A DNA stretch of 64,000 nt from Meconema thalassinum. Taxonomy: Eukaryota; Arthropoda; Insecta; Orthoptera; Tettigoniidae. A program made the translations under genes and the position numbers. The notes below the pieces were generated by a model. That model saw nothing but the letters and a program-made list of their open reading frames with translations. It was not told the DNA's origin and made no database searches. The stretch covers positions 157,666,411 to 157,730,410 of the forward strand of contig OX336399.1 in assembly GCA_946902985.2 (NCBI GenBank). Reading direction: 5' to 3'. Positions within the stretch are counted from its first letter, which is position 1. Each line of letters opens with the position of its first letter. This document shows positions 21,722 through 31,676 of this stretch, in pieces.

Positions 21722-23655
21722 TTTGCGCATGCGCTTACACATTCTCAGCATTTGCTGGAAAGAAAACATTTACAATCCCAGATACCGAACATATCACAAG
21801 GAGCAAATTCTTGGTGACTGCATTGAGTAGTAGCTTCATATTCCCCTCATTGCTTCAGGCCTGATTGCCCAAGAACAGCCTTACTACGCGACACGTAGAA
21901 AGTATGACTGTTTTCTGCATCAGTTTGAAAAGGCCTGGGTCTAATTTCAACGCCGTGAGCGATTCCTTTAAGTTGTTGGGAATCACGCCAGTGCTTGAGA
22001 TGATAATAGGAACTGTCCTGACTTGTGCTATGTGCCATTGCTTCCTTATCAGTTCTGAAAGCTCTGTGTATTTTGACAGCTTTTCAACATACTTTGTTAG
22101 TATGTTGCCACTGTTTGGGATCGCCACATCTATGAAGGTGGTGTGCTTCATGCATTTGTCAACAAGAACTAAATCAGGTCTGTTGTGCACAGCTGATTGG
22201 TTTGTCAATACAGTACGATCACAGTACAACGTAAAGCTGTCATTTTCCAGTACACTTTCAGGAGCATATTTGTAGTACGGCACTTTCTCTTGGCTCAGCA
22301 GTTGAAGTTGTATAGCCAATTCTTGATGGACTATCTTGGCAACAAAATCATGTCTCTTCCTGTAGTCTGTCCCTGCAAAATGGCGACAACCTGATATAAT
22401 ATGCTGAACAGTCTCCGATGTTGGGCAACCGTATCTGCAATGGTCATCTTGCACAGATGCATCCTTGATTATGAACTTTAGGTAGTTCCTCGTGGGGACA
22501 ACCTGGTCCTGAATAGCCATCATAAAGCCTTCTGTTTCAGGAAACATCTGTCCAGAAATCAACCAAAAGTTCGACGCTAGCTTGTCGACGTGAGTTTGGA
22601 TGACTTCATTGGGATGTCTTCCGTGTAGTGGCTTGGACAACTAGGCATTGAATCTATCCAAATCACTGCGCACCTGAATTTGAGTCTCTTGCTGACTTAA
22701 GAGTAGTGGAGTTGAATCATCTGCTTCTGTGACAGCCCTGTGCAGCATCGAATGGTTCGATACAGAACAGAAGTATTTTCTTAGCTCATAGATCTGTCGA
22801 GCTACTTGGTTGTTTATATCAACAATTCCTCTCCCACCCATATGTCTCGGTAACATGACTCGTTCCACAGATGTCCTGGGATGGTGTTTTCGTGACTTGG
22901 TCAGTGATGTTCTAATTTTCTGTTCTAAACTTGCAATGTCAGTTTTACTCCACTTGATGACCCCAAACGAGTAACTAAGAATAGGGACAGCATAAGCGTT
23001 GATTGCCTTAACCAAGTTTTTACTGTTGAGGCTGGTGTTAGAGACAAGCTTAATTCTTCTGACAAATTCCTTCGTCAGATCTTGTTTCACTACTGAGTGT
23101 TCTATGTGTCTGGCTTGCTTCATTCCCAGATACTTGTAGGTCTCGCTAGTGAGCATTGTTGCAATCTGCTGGCCCTGAGCTGTTTCATATACACCTTCCT
23201 GCAGCTTGCCTTTCATAATGTTCAGCGTCTTACATTTCTCCAGCCCGAATTCCATTTTCACATCCTGTGAAAAGGTTTCCACTATCTTCAACAGAAACTC
23301 TAGTTGTGCTCTGGTGGCAGCATATAGCTTTAGGTCATCCATATACAGGAGATGGTTGAGCTTTGCAAGCTCCCTGGAGTTCTTCTTGATACTGAATCCA
23401 TATTTTGTTGAATTAAGTTGGTTTGATAGTGGGTTCATCGCAAGACAGAACCATAATGGGCTCAAGGAGTCTCCTTGGAATATTCCCTTGTGGATTGGGA
23501 TCATACTTGTTGCAATACTGCCATTTGTAGTACTAAGGCACATCACTGTACGCCACGTTGTCATGGCGTGTTCCAAGAAATATATAATCTGAGGATCAAT
23601 CTTATACACTGACAAAATATGGATCAACCAATCATGGGGCACGGAATCATAGGCC

Positions 23656-23657
<2 letters not shown>
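21722..23657 (-). pseudogene. Dong/R4-clade LINE, copy 2: RT plus restriction-like endonuclease, one in-frame stop
   Basis: The coding homology runs from about 23655 down to 21855. RT motif A is present as AYDSVPHDW at the 5' edge, motif B as GIFQGDSLSPLWF, and motif C as YMDD (about 23340). The C-terminal half has PLHGRHPN, a CCHC finger (CRYGC...H...C, near 22400-22450), then RPDLVLVDK (near 22160-22180) and FIDVAIP (near 22120-22135). The last two are the PD...D residues of the restriction-like endonuclease used by R2/R4 LINEs. The frame is broken only by a TAG at 22641-22643 where copy 1 has a Trp codon. The N-terminus is missing. ATT arrays lie on both sides (21702-21720 and 23658-23710). 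The long Asn run in the apparent upstream frame is the microsatellite, not protein. Confidence 0.9.

Positions 23658-23710
<53 letters not shown>
23658..23710. repeat. ATT microsatellite at the 5' end of Dong/R4 copy 2
   Basis: About 17 ATT units abut the truncation point of the LINE at RT motif A. A shorter ATT tract (21702-21720) marks the 3' side. Confidence 0.9.
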
Positions 23711-23762
23711 ATTTATTTATCCTATTCCTGTTCGCCAGTCGGTACGCATTGAAAGTCATGAC

Positions 23763-24596
23763 TAGGGCTCGGATCGATATGCTCGATAAAATCTCCAGAT
23801 ATGCTCGAAAACCCTGTGTGTTATGCTCAATAGATATGCCCGATAAACCCATTATATGCTCGATAGATATGCTCGAAAAAACCGTTATATGCGGTTAAAT
23901 ATTCAGAATATGCTCGATAAACACCGTTATATACTATAGAAAGGAAAGTGAAACGAAAAAAACAATAACATACCTTTATATACGAGCTTTATTTTCTAAT
24001 TGTATGCATGATACACTGCAATATGCTCGCATTCAAGTTCTTCAAGTATATATAAGAGAAGTTTTCTTATAAAAGTTACAGTTTAAAAGTTCATTTGCAA
24101 AATGTTCAGAATTAGGCGAGTCAATGAAGTAGATGTGCATTGGTCTGTACAACAAGAATATTTTCTATGTTTTCAGTTTTTAATGATTTTCTTAAATCAG
24201 TCAATAAAAGTTTCAATGACGAGAACGACCTCACTAAAGGTTAAAAACCTGCGGTACTATTATTCGCACCCGATAGGCTTTTCAATAATTATTTCTGTTT
24301 ACGAGCCTTAAGGATGGTCAAGACAAGAACTCGGGGAGGGGGGAGGTGGAGAAGGGGAGGGGGGAGGTGGAGAAGGGGAGGGGGGGGAGAATTCGAAGAA
24401 AAAAACTATTTAGACGAAAACCACAAGAATATGCATTTATATGCTTCTATTCTGAAAGCCGCGGTTTTATGCATTTATATGCTCGATAAATTTCAATTCT
24501 GTTGGTCCCAGAGAGGTGAAAATACCACCGAAAGGCTTCTTTCAATGTGTATTATTCAGGGGGAAAAAATGCAAATATGCTCGAATCCGAGCCCTA
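23763..24596. mobile_element. hAT-like non-autonomous DNA transposon (834 bp) with 8 bp TSD
   Basis: The ends are TAGGGCTCGGAT... and its complement ...ATCCGAGCCCTA. They are flanked by GTCATGAC at 23755-23762 and 24597-24604. TAGGG ends and 8 bp duplications are the hAT signature. Both subterminal regions carry many copies of ATATGCTCGATAAA-type motifs (23780-23935 and 24425-24590), as expected for transposase-binding sites. There is no transposase frame. The interior holds two and a half copies of a purine-only unit containing GGAGGTGGAGAAGGGGAG (24334-24390). Confidence 0.85.
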
Positions 24597-24604
24597 GTCA
24601 TGAC

Positions 24605-25227
24605 TATACCAATTGTGCAAGTCCAATACAAGATTTTTAAAAACTCGTTTCCGATAAATCGCACAGCATTTGCTAATATAATCTCGTCAATAGTTAGTTG
24701 AAGCCTGACCAGCCAGGCAGCTGTGTGACGCGCCTCGTGCTAGGAAGCATAAAGGGAGTAGGCAGTTCGTGGCTTGGGTTGCGGGCGGCTAGAGTGCGAG
24801 GAGGAGGGGTTAAAATCATAAATATGTCACGCATGAGATCAAGGCGTGACCAGAATAAGAACACTGTCGGTCGCTATGTATGTTTTGTCCCATTCTGTCT
24901 CCTTCTGCACATTTCTATTCGCAGCAGGCAGGCGGACCCTGTCTTTCCTGCCCCCACTGATATAACTGGCGAGAAATTCTCGCATATTGTTGCTGTGAAT
25001 ACGTGATATTTATGAATGTTAATTAGCTGGAGGGCAGTATTGAATGGTCAAATAGGAGGAGGAGGAGGATTTACGAGCTTAGAGTATGATAATGCAACAA
25101 CAAAAAGTCATACTTGCACAATCGGATGGAACAGCGTTTCGCAACCTGAGGTCCATAGATTGACGAAAGGATATCCACTTCACTTTATATTATTATGTTA
25201 AACTATTAATCTACCAACGCTGATGTA
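24605..25227. other. Unassigned DNA
   Basis: More GC-rich than its surroundings, with no recognised repeat head or coding domain. A short palindromic GGCGAGAAATTCTCGC lies at 24969-24984. It resembles the Helitron-type hairpin at 31284-31297, but no CTAG terminus follows, so it is not called. Confidence 0.35.
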
Positions 25228-26120
25228 GGTTGGTTGGATCCTCAGTTTAGGGGCTGTGACAACGCGGTCAGGTAGCCCCGTATATTTTGGGTGTGTGAAT
25301 AAGTAGAATCTGTCTGATGAAAAATCCACAGCCTGCTTCCAGTCTCCGACCGGGTCAGGAATGAAATGAATGAAAACCCCATCAAGCGGCGAGGAGATGA
25401 ACTGTGCCAGCTGCCGAAGCCTGTCGCACTCCTCTGGGGCAATGATTAAATGAATGACAGATGAAATGAAATGATAGTGGAGAGTGTTGCTGGAATGAAA
25501 TGTTGACAGGGAAAGCCGGAGTCAAAGTCACCCCCTGGCACTATACAGCCCATGACGGGCTAAGGCCGACCATCCCGGAGAAAAACCTGTCTGCCTCCGT
25601 TTTGTCCAGCACAGATCTCACATGGAGTGACCGGGATTTGAACCACGGACCCAGCGGTGAGAGGCCGGCGTACTACCGCCTAAGCCACGGAGGCTGGTAA
25701 TTGTGATGGCTGGATTAGTGTGTGTTATCTGTATTTAATTCAATTAAGGACTGCAGACATTCGATTTTCAAGTAGTTCTAACTTTTCTACCAAATGCCAC
25801 CGTTAACGACCAACTAATTCTGAACTTGGTTACTAGATGCCACCGCAGTTAGCTCCTGGCGACGAACGTCGGAATCTAAGAGCGTTAGTCAAATCTAACC
25901 TTTAATTTAGCTTCACACAAGTGTAATTAGTGGAAGGTTCTTTATCATTCCCCAAATTTATGACATGGGACCGCCGGCTTTACATCCCCTTCGAAGGAAG
26001 GCATACTGTACTGAGGGAATTTTAACGCTCTTAAAAAATTCGACGACTTTGGCCGGGTTTGAACCCGCAACCTTGGGCATAGAAGCTCAGTATGCTACCA
26101 ACTACGCCACCAAATCTGTC
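25228..26120 (-). mobile_element. SINE P, copy 1, interrupted by SINE Q
   Basis: Read in reverse, the tRNA-like head (26050-26118) carries GCGGGTTTGAACCC-type box B. The 'CCTTCGAAGGAAGG' region comes next, and the element ends with TTGGTTGG (CCAA repeats in sense) at 25228. SINE Q occupies 25318-25695. A few bases of P are missing at the junction, so no clear target duplication is visible. Confidence 0.8.
25318..25695 (-). mobile_element. SINE Q, copy 1, long variant
   Basis: Read in reverse, it has the head CCTCCGTGGCTTAGGCGG, box B GGTTCAAATCCCGG, a middle CGGAGGCAGACAGG, and the tail CAGGCTGTGGATTTT. Compared with the other two copies it carries about 50 extra bases (about 25511-25565, including CCCATGACGGGCTAAGG) inside the GGTACTCCGG region. 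Confidence 0.8.
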
Positions 26121-26736
26121 AAAACGCTGATGAAGATATCATTGTTATATAGAAACATGTACGTTTAATAGTACATTATGCAACAAGCCTACAATGGCAA
26201 GAATTAACACACGAGTATGTATATAAAATGAGCAAAGAGAGTTTTATAATTTCCATACGAGTGTCTTAATTACCATTATAGGCGAGTTGCATACGACTGT
26301 TTATGTTCGACGATAATTATAACTTTATTATATGTTCGAACATAAATCTGTCGAGATTCCGTCAGTTTCATTTACTGAACAGAGCGCATGGGACGCAGAG
26401 AATACCTTGTACTCGACCACGGCCTACTCGAATACTCCACTATAACACTTTAGCCACGCAGTGAAATTTAAAATAGGAGGCCGTGGAAGTCAGCGCAGGT
26501 GCGATGCTATCCTTACCTACAGCAATTGGTCAAACAGCTGTATTGTAGTGAAAATCTTGAGCTCTGATTGGTGGAAACCGTGTATCATAATGAAATTGAA
26601 CTAATGAGCCTCTTCAAGATGCAGTTTTCTGGCATATAATAATAATACTATTTCGGCATGGTCGAACATAAAATATATTATTAAACATCAATTCATGGTA
26701 GACTACTGTATTGACACCGACAGTAGTGGCTACGCT
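26121..26736. other. Unassigned AT-rich DNA
   Basis: No ORF or repeat head recognised. Confidence 0.4.
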
Positions 26737-27030
26737 GGCTAAAGCGCAGCGGTAGGTCCTGGGGCCAAGCTCTCTGCTGACTCAGTAGACGCGTGGGTTC
26801 GAGCCCCACCGTCGGCTGCCCTTGAAATGGTTTTCCGTGGTTTCCCCATTTTCAACACCAGGCAAATGCTGGGACTGTACCTTCTGACAGGCCACGGCCG
26901 CTTCCTTCCACATCCTTGCCCAGTTTCATTCATCTTCATCCATTCCATCTCTCATCCCGACGCGCATATCGCCCACGGGCGTCGACTAGAAAGACCTGCA
27001 CTCGGCCTCTCAGGAGCACACACGACAAAA
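26737..27030 (+). mobile_element. SINE T (tRNA-derived)
   Basis: The head runs from about 26727 with GCTAAAGCGCAGCGGTAGG and box B GGGTTCGAGCCCC at 26791-26803. It then carries GGTTTTCCGTGGTTTCCCC and CAGGCAAATGCTGGG, the central block shared with SINEs C and S2, and GGCCACGGCCGCTTCCTTCC. The end is not sharp. Confidence 0.75.
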
Positions 27031-28180
27031 GAAAACTGTATTAACAAGGTGGATCACACAATACATATTATATTTCATGTAAGCGGTCAGCAAGGAATAC
27101 AATTTAAACGTTCATATTTTCTGTTTCTCAATATTTGTTTTCGTTTGACCGAAAATTATTCCTCACATCAAGTCCAGGAAAATACGGGGATGGTTCCTAG
27201 CTTAAGGCCGTGACCACCTACTTCGTAAGCCTCACCTGAATCACAAATATATACACTACTATAGGCATCGCAATAACACAGATTATCAGACAGAATCTAT
27301 GTACACACACACTCAGGGGTGGCTCTAGGCGTAGTGTCACCGTGCCATGGCACTGCCCTCTAAGAGAAAACTAATTATTCATAATCTGAAAGAATAATTT
27401 TGAACGCCTACGTTTAATACCTGTATCAAATTAGTTTCCAATTACCTAGTAGTTAAAATATTCCGTCCGTAGAGTATAATCATTGATTCCATTCTCGCCC
27501 CAGTTGATATCTTGTGCCACGGTCCTTGCGACATAGTTGACGCATGCGCAGTCCAATTTGCGATATATTTCGTAGCCTCTCCTATTACCGGCTATGAGGA
27601 AATAAGCGGGGCTCTGTGCCGGATACATAGTGGCTCACGGTAGTTCAGAAAGTGAGGTGCAATGCCATTTATCGGTCATTGTAAGGTACTGGATCATCGC
27701 TAAGCCAGTCTATCACAAAGGGAGGAAGAGAAGATGGTGTGGACCAAATGGCTTGATTGGCTGGAATTAATTTGACACTCATTGGTTATTGGTGGGGACA
27801 ATTAATCGATCTCACACAAAGAATATTAATTCTAGATTTCTCTAAACGAGCGCTCTGCATCCAACATTGAAATCTAAACTTGCCCTAATAAATAGTGAAA
27901 ATAATATGTAGTCTATTTATTAATTCCTAGTGTAGGCCCTATACGTAAATACATCGGAAATTGAACCCTTGCTGAGAAATGAGCAAATAGACTGTTCTGC
28001 AATCTTGTTATGTAAATACCAATATTTTCATATTTTTTACTTGGCACTACCCCTTGTGTGGGACTGGAGCTGCCCCTGCACACACCCAAATACACGGGGC
28101 TAAAGTGAACACAATTTCTGAGCCCCGAAGTGAGCCAACAACAAAGCACAATTGAAATACATATTATTTCTATCTAAATC
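27031..28180. other. Unassigned DNA
   Basis: No coding domain. Around 28070-28130 there is CACACACCCAAATACACGGGGC, which resembles the tail of SINE P (sense) but is too short and diverged for a firm call. Confidence 0.35.
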
Positions 28181-28181
28181 T

Positions 28182-28335
28182 GCGGCGTGACGGTGAAGTG
28201 GTCAGGCTGCTTGCCTCTCACCAAAGCAGATTGGGTTCGATTCCCAGACAATGCATGTGAGATTTTCGAAGTGAAGTATCACTTAAAAATGGAGGTCCCG
28301 CGGCTCATGATTACGAGATTAACGGTCACGTAAAA
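28182..28335 (+). mobile_element. SINE U (tRNA-derived, short)
   Basis: The tRNA-like head has GGTGAAGTGGTCAGGCTGC (A-box region) and TGGGTTCGATTCCCA (box B, 28232-28246). It is followed by GAAGTGAAGTATCAC and GGAGGTCCCGCGGCTC. Confidence 0.65.
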
Positions 28336-29204
28336 CTAACTGATTTGGCTTTGGCTAAGGCCAAGGGCTTGGCTTGGTTTGCTTGCTGTACGCTTCCAAA
28401 TGCCTCACTATGAACATTAAATGCTTGGCCGAAAACCTGGAGACTACAGGGAGAAAATTTTTGAGAAAGACTTGGGTCCCGTCAAAGACTATTAGGGAAT
28501 ATAGAATTATTACTATTCTTCTTCTTCTACCTGCGTTTTGGCCAACTAAGGACCACGTTATTTCAACTGGTTTCTGCGTCAAGCTTTAATATTCGCCCAA
28601 TACTGTCGCATGAATTCTCAATATCGTTGCTTCCTTTCTTCCGTCCTCTTCATGCCTGTTTTAAGCTTAGGGATTCTAGGAAACTCCAGTGAGTTGTCAG
28701 TTCCATCTTAAGTGACACACGCTCCAGCAAATCGTCACATGACATCCCTATTTCTTGTGAATCTCTGCCTACCTCAGTGAGCCAAGCCCCCTTAGTTTTC
28801 TCCTCTAGAAAGTAGGTAAAGATCCAGTTTGTCCATCTCACAGAGCTCATTCGTGTCATGTGGCCATAAAATGAAATTCTTCTTTTCCTCATCACTTCAG
28901 TTAATTTTTCCACACGTGCGTAGAGCTCGTGGTTGTGTCGTCTCCTGTATTCACCATTTTCTTTTACTGAGGCCCAAGATTTTTCTTGGGATCCTTATTT
29001 CTTACTTTCTTTCTTTCTTTCTTTCTTTCTTTTACTTCCAGTTTCTCCGTAAGTTCTTTCCTATACGTTGCAAGGCATTCCGCAGCATACAGGGTGTCTT
29101 TTATGTACCTTTGGAGAATGATAGGTCGTGTAGGGAACGGGTATAGAAGTAATTTGAGATAGGGAACTTGGGGTGGGAGCGGCCTCCTTATCCCCTAATT
29201 TTTT

Positions 29205-29544
29205 TAAGCGTATGGCTTTTAGTGCCGGGAGTGTCCGAAGACATGTTCGGCTCGCCAGTTTTGTAGCTGCTTCGAGACGGACACCCAATGGGTGAGCTAC
29301 AAGTACCGTTGGGGAGGGAAGGAGGGAAGTTGGAATGTAAGGACGAGGAGTTGGAAGGTAGCGGCTGTGGCCTATAGTTAGGGACCAACCCCGGCATTTG
29401 CCTGGAAGGAAGATGGGAAACCACAGAAGACCATCTTCAAGGTTGCCGGCGGGGGGATTCGAACCTCCTCGCCTCCCGGATGTGAGCGACTGCCATCAGT
29501 CATGCCATAACCACCACGGCTAACTCACCCGGTTTAACCCCTAA
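29205..29544 (-). mobile_element. SINE C inserted in the left foldback arm
   Basis: In reverse it has a tRNA-like head with GAGGTTCGAATCCCCCCGCC (box B near 29454-29466) and the central GTGGTTTCCCATCTTCC block. The T-rich end is at about 29200. CCCCTAA flanks it at 29194-29200 and 29545-29552. The intact right arm gives the uninterrupted sequence, confirming the insertion. Confidence 0.8.
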
Positions 29545-29651
29545 AATAAGGTTTGATTCAAGCCCTCCACGCTGTAAGTTACGCAACCGACCCAAGCCTC
29601 TATTACCTTTCTCAATCCTTGAACTCTCGGCAAGATTCATTTCACCATGTG

Positions 29652-29720
29652 GCGCTGGCGTAATGGATAGTTGCGGTGCGAAAGGCCGGTAGTCCCGGGT
29701 TCGATTCCGGATTTGGGCAA
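29652..29720 (+). tRNA. tRNA-like sequence in the foldback arm (probably a pseudo-tRNA)
   Basis: TGGCGTAATGGATAGTTGCGG resembles an A box and D arm, and GGGTTCGATTCC is a perfect box B. The acceptor ends do not form a clear seven-pair stem and the anticodon arm is not certain. It is more likely a tRNA-derived promoter than a functional tRNA. The inverted copy is at 29831-29906. Confidence 0.4.
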
Positions 29721-30247
29721 AATCTTTTATTTTTTATATTATTTGTCGTATTTGCACTCTCTTCTCTGACGTAGCACCAGACTGTATCATGTGACTACAA
29801 TATGACAAATAACATTTAAAAAGAAGATTTTGCCCAAGCCCGGAATCGAACCCGGGACTACCGGCCTTTCGCACCGCAACTATCCATTACGACAGCGCCA
29901 CATGGTGAAATGAATCTTGCCGAGAGTTAAAGGATTGAGAAAGGTAATAGAGGCTTGGGTCGGTTGCCTAACTTACAGGGTGGAGGGCCTAAATCAACCC
30001 ATATTTTAGGGGATAAGGAGGCCGCTCCGACCCCAAGTTCCCTATCTCAAATTACTTCTATACCCGTCCCCTACACGACCTATCATTCTCCAAAGGTACA
30101 TAAAAGACACTCTGGTATAATGCCTCGGGGCGGATCATTGTGCGATAGTGTCTTAACTTGGCATTTAGGGATATTGATTTCTTTGTAAACAGCCTCTTTT
30201 AGTTTATTTGCCATTTCCATTTTTCTGAACCGTGATTATTTTACCGA

Positions 30248-30915
30248 GTGTTCCCCCTTAGGAGAGCGATTGAACTTGAATTCACGATTTCTTCTTCGGA
30301 CGTTTTCCCTCTTTATTCCCAAAATTTCTTCATCCTCTCAGCTATCCATTTCTTTCCAGGTTGCCGTGATATTCTTTTCTCAAACTCAACATTTGAGTTT
30401 TTATTCCGGCACTCTGTGTGGTCTTTGGAGATTTTCTATGTTGATCTGTTGTGGGTCTCTCTGGAACTATGTCAGCCGTGCCTCATTTTATCTTTGTTTT
30501 GATGTTGAGTAGTTGCTTTGCCGTTTTGATGTTTCCCAACCTGTAGATGTGTGTGTAAAGCTTTGCACGGTGTTTTCTTATTTATTCCGTCATTGTGTTG
30601 GTCTTTTGAAAGAGTTCGTTCTGAGGTCTCTTCGTCCAAATTCCGTTTTTATTGACTGCCCCGTAAACCTTCCTGAGAATTTTTCGTTCCAGCTTTTCTA
30701 TGGAATGGCCGTCAATCACCATTGTTTCGGCTGCATAGGTTGCTTCTGGAAGAATCACTGTTCTATAGTGCCTTAATCTTGCGTCTATCGAAACGCACTT
30801 CTTGTTGTAGTGAGCCCACGTTAGCTTGTAGGCCTTCTGGAGCTTGGTGATTCTTTATTCATTGGCGATTCGGTTTAGTCCCGAGGGCTGTATGGTTCCA
30901 CCAAGGTATTTAAAA
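30248..30915 (-). pseudogene. LINE D fragment (RT C-terminal part)
   Basis: Read in reverse it gives a LRHYRTVILPEATYAAETMV block (near 30710-30785), IEKLERKILRKVYGAV (near 30650-30690), and a decayed basic tail toward 30250. It is related to LINE E but distinct. Stops interrupt it, and no RT catalytic motif remains. Confidence 0.65.
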
Positions 30916-30940
30916 TTATAATAATTATAATTACTAACGG

Positions 30941-31268
30941 AGCCTCCGTGGCTTGGACGGCAGCACGCCGGCCTCTCACCGCTGGGTCCGTGGTTCAAAT
31001 CCCGGTCACTCCAAGTGACATCTGTGTTGGACAAAACGGAGGCAGACAGGTTTTACTCCGGGTACTCCGGTTTTCCCTGTCAATAATTTAATTCCAGCAA
31101 CTCTCTCCACTATCATTTCATTTATCTGTCATTCATTTAATCATTGCCTCAGAAGAGTGCGTCAGGCCTCAGCAGGCCGGCACAGTTCATATCCTCGCCG
31201 CTAGATGGGGGCTTCATTCATTCCATTCCTGACCTGGTCGGAGACTGGAAGCAGGCTGTGGATTTTTC
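30941..31268 (+). mobile_element. SINE Q, copy 2, with target duplication
   Basis: Head AGCCTCCGTGGCTTGGACGG, box B GGTTCAAATCCCGG, and tail CAGGCTGTGGATTTTT. ATAATTACTA flanks it at 30927-30936 and 31269-31278, extending to 14 bp with one mismatch. The target was the terminus of the Helitron-like element that starts at 31276. Confidence 0.85.
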
Positions 31269-31275
31269 ATAATTA

Positions 31276-31310
31276 CTAGCGGGCCCGTGCGAGAACTCTC
31301 GCATAATGAG
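31276..31310 (-). mobile_element. Helitron-like 3' terminus (minus strand)
   Basis: In reverse the end reads hairpin GCGAGAGTTCTCGC, a short spacer, CTAG, then host T. A hairpin a few bases before a CTRR end with insertion before T is the Helitron 3' signature. The element body would extend to the right; its 5' TC end was not found. Confidence 0.5.
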
Positions 31311-31498
31311 TTGTGTGCGCCCCATGTGTACAGACTACCCGCCCGGCTCGTGTGCTATGCGGGCTGTACGCGAAACAGTTCTGCCAGGGTCTATCGTCTT
31401 GTTTATTTGTCTAAAAGCACTTTATAAACAAATAAATATATTTCCGTCGACTTATCAAAAAAAGCAATATTTCTCCTGTACTATTGAGACGATTTGGA

Positions 31499-31676
31499 AG
31501 ATTTTTGGTACAAACCACACCTTCTAACTCCCTCTGATTTAGGAGCTTGAGTTTTGTGAAACATACACCTTAGCGTATTATATAATAAGATTTTGGTACA
31601 AACCACACCTTCTAACTCCCTCTGATTTAGGAGCTTGAGTTATGTGAAACATACACCTTAGCGTATTATATAATTA
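31499..31676. repeat. Two-copy tandem duplication, unit about 89 bp
   Basis: Units 31499-31588 and 31589-31676 differ by only about three changes (one-base T-run indel, GTTTTG/GTTATG, ATAATAAG/ATAATTAG). No coding content. Confidence 0.9.

Larger units (their letters stand above)
29093..30112. mobile_element. Foldback element carrying a tRNA-like sequence in each arm
   Basis: The left arm is 29093-29199 plus 29545-29745, split by a SINE C insertion. The right arm is 29812-30112. They are reverse complements over about 300 bp, with outer ends GTGTCTTTTATGTACC and GGTACATAAAAGACAC. The 60-70 bp between them is the loop. Each arm contains a tRNA-like sequence with CCCGGGTTCGATTCCGG (29694-29710, and its complement at 29845-29861). 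LINE E homology flanks both ends, so this is an insertion. No coding capacity. I did not find a convincing target duplication. Confidence 0.75.
28500..30240 (-). pseudogene. LINE E copy interrupted by a foldback element
   Basis: The minus frames give MRKRRISFYGHMTRMSS (near 28860), FTYFLEEKTKGAWL, and LYAAECLATYRKELTEKLE (about 29045-29092). Homology resumes at 30113 with TCTGGTATAATG and the KVE-type 'ANKLKEAVYKE' block (about 30170-30215), as in the copy at 53690-54400. The foldback element (29093-30112) lies between. Many stops and a TTTC microsatellite near 29002-29031 show decay. Confidence 0.65.

Noticed and set aside
22641..23852. 403-codon frame starting upstream of the ATT array, with a long Asn run
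   Set aside because: The Asn run is the translated ATT microsatellite, and the N-terminal 48 codons are flanking DNA. The LINE homology begins at the array.
29652..29906. Two functional tRNA genes in opposite orientation
   Set aside because: Box B is perfect, but the acceptor and anticodon stems are not convincing, and the pair lies in an inverted-repeat element. Treated as tRNA-derived mobile sequence.
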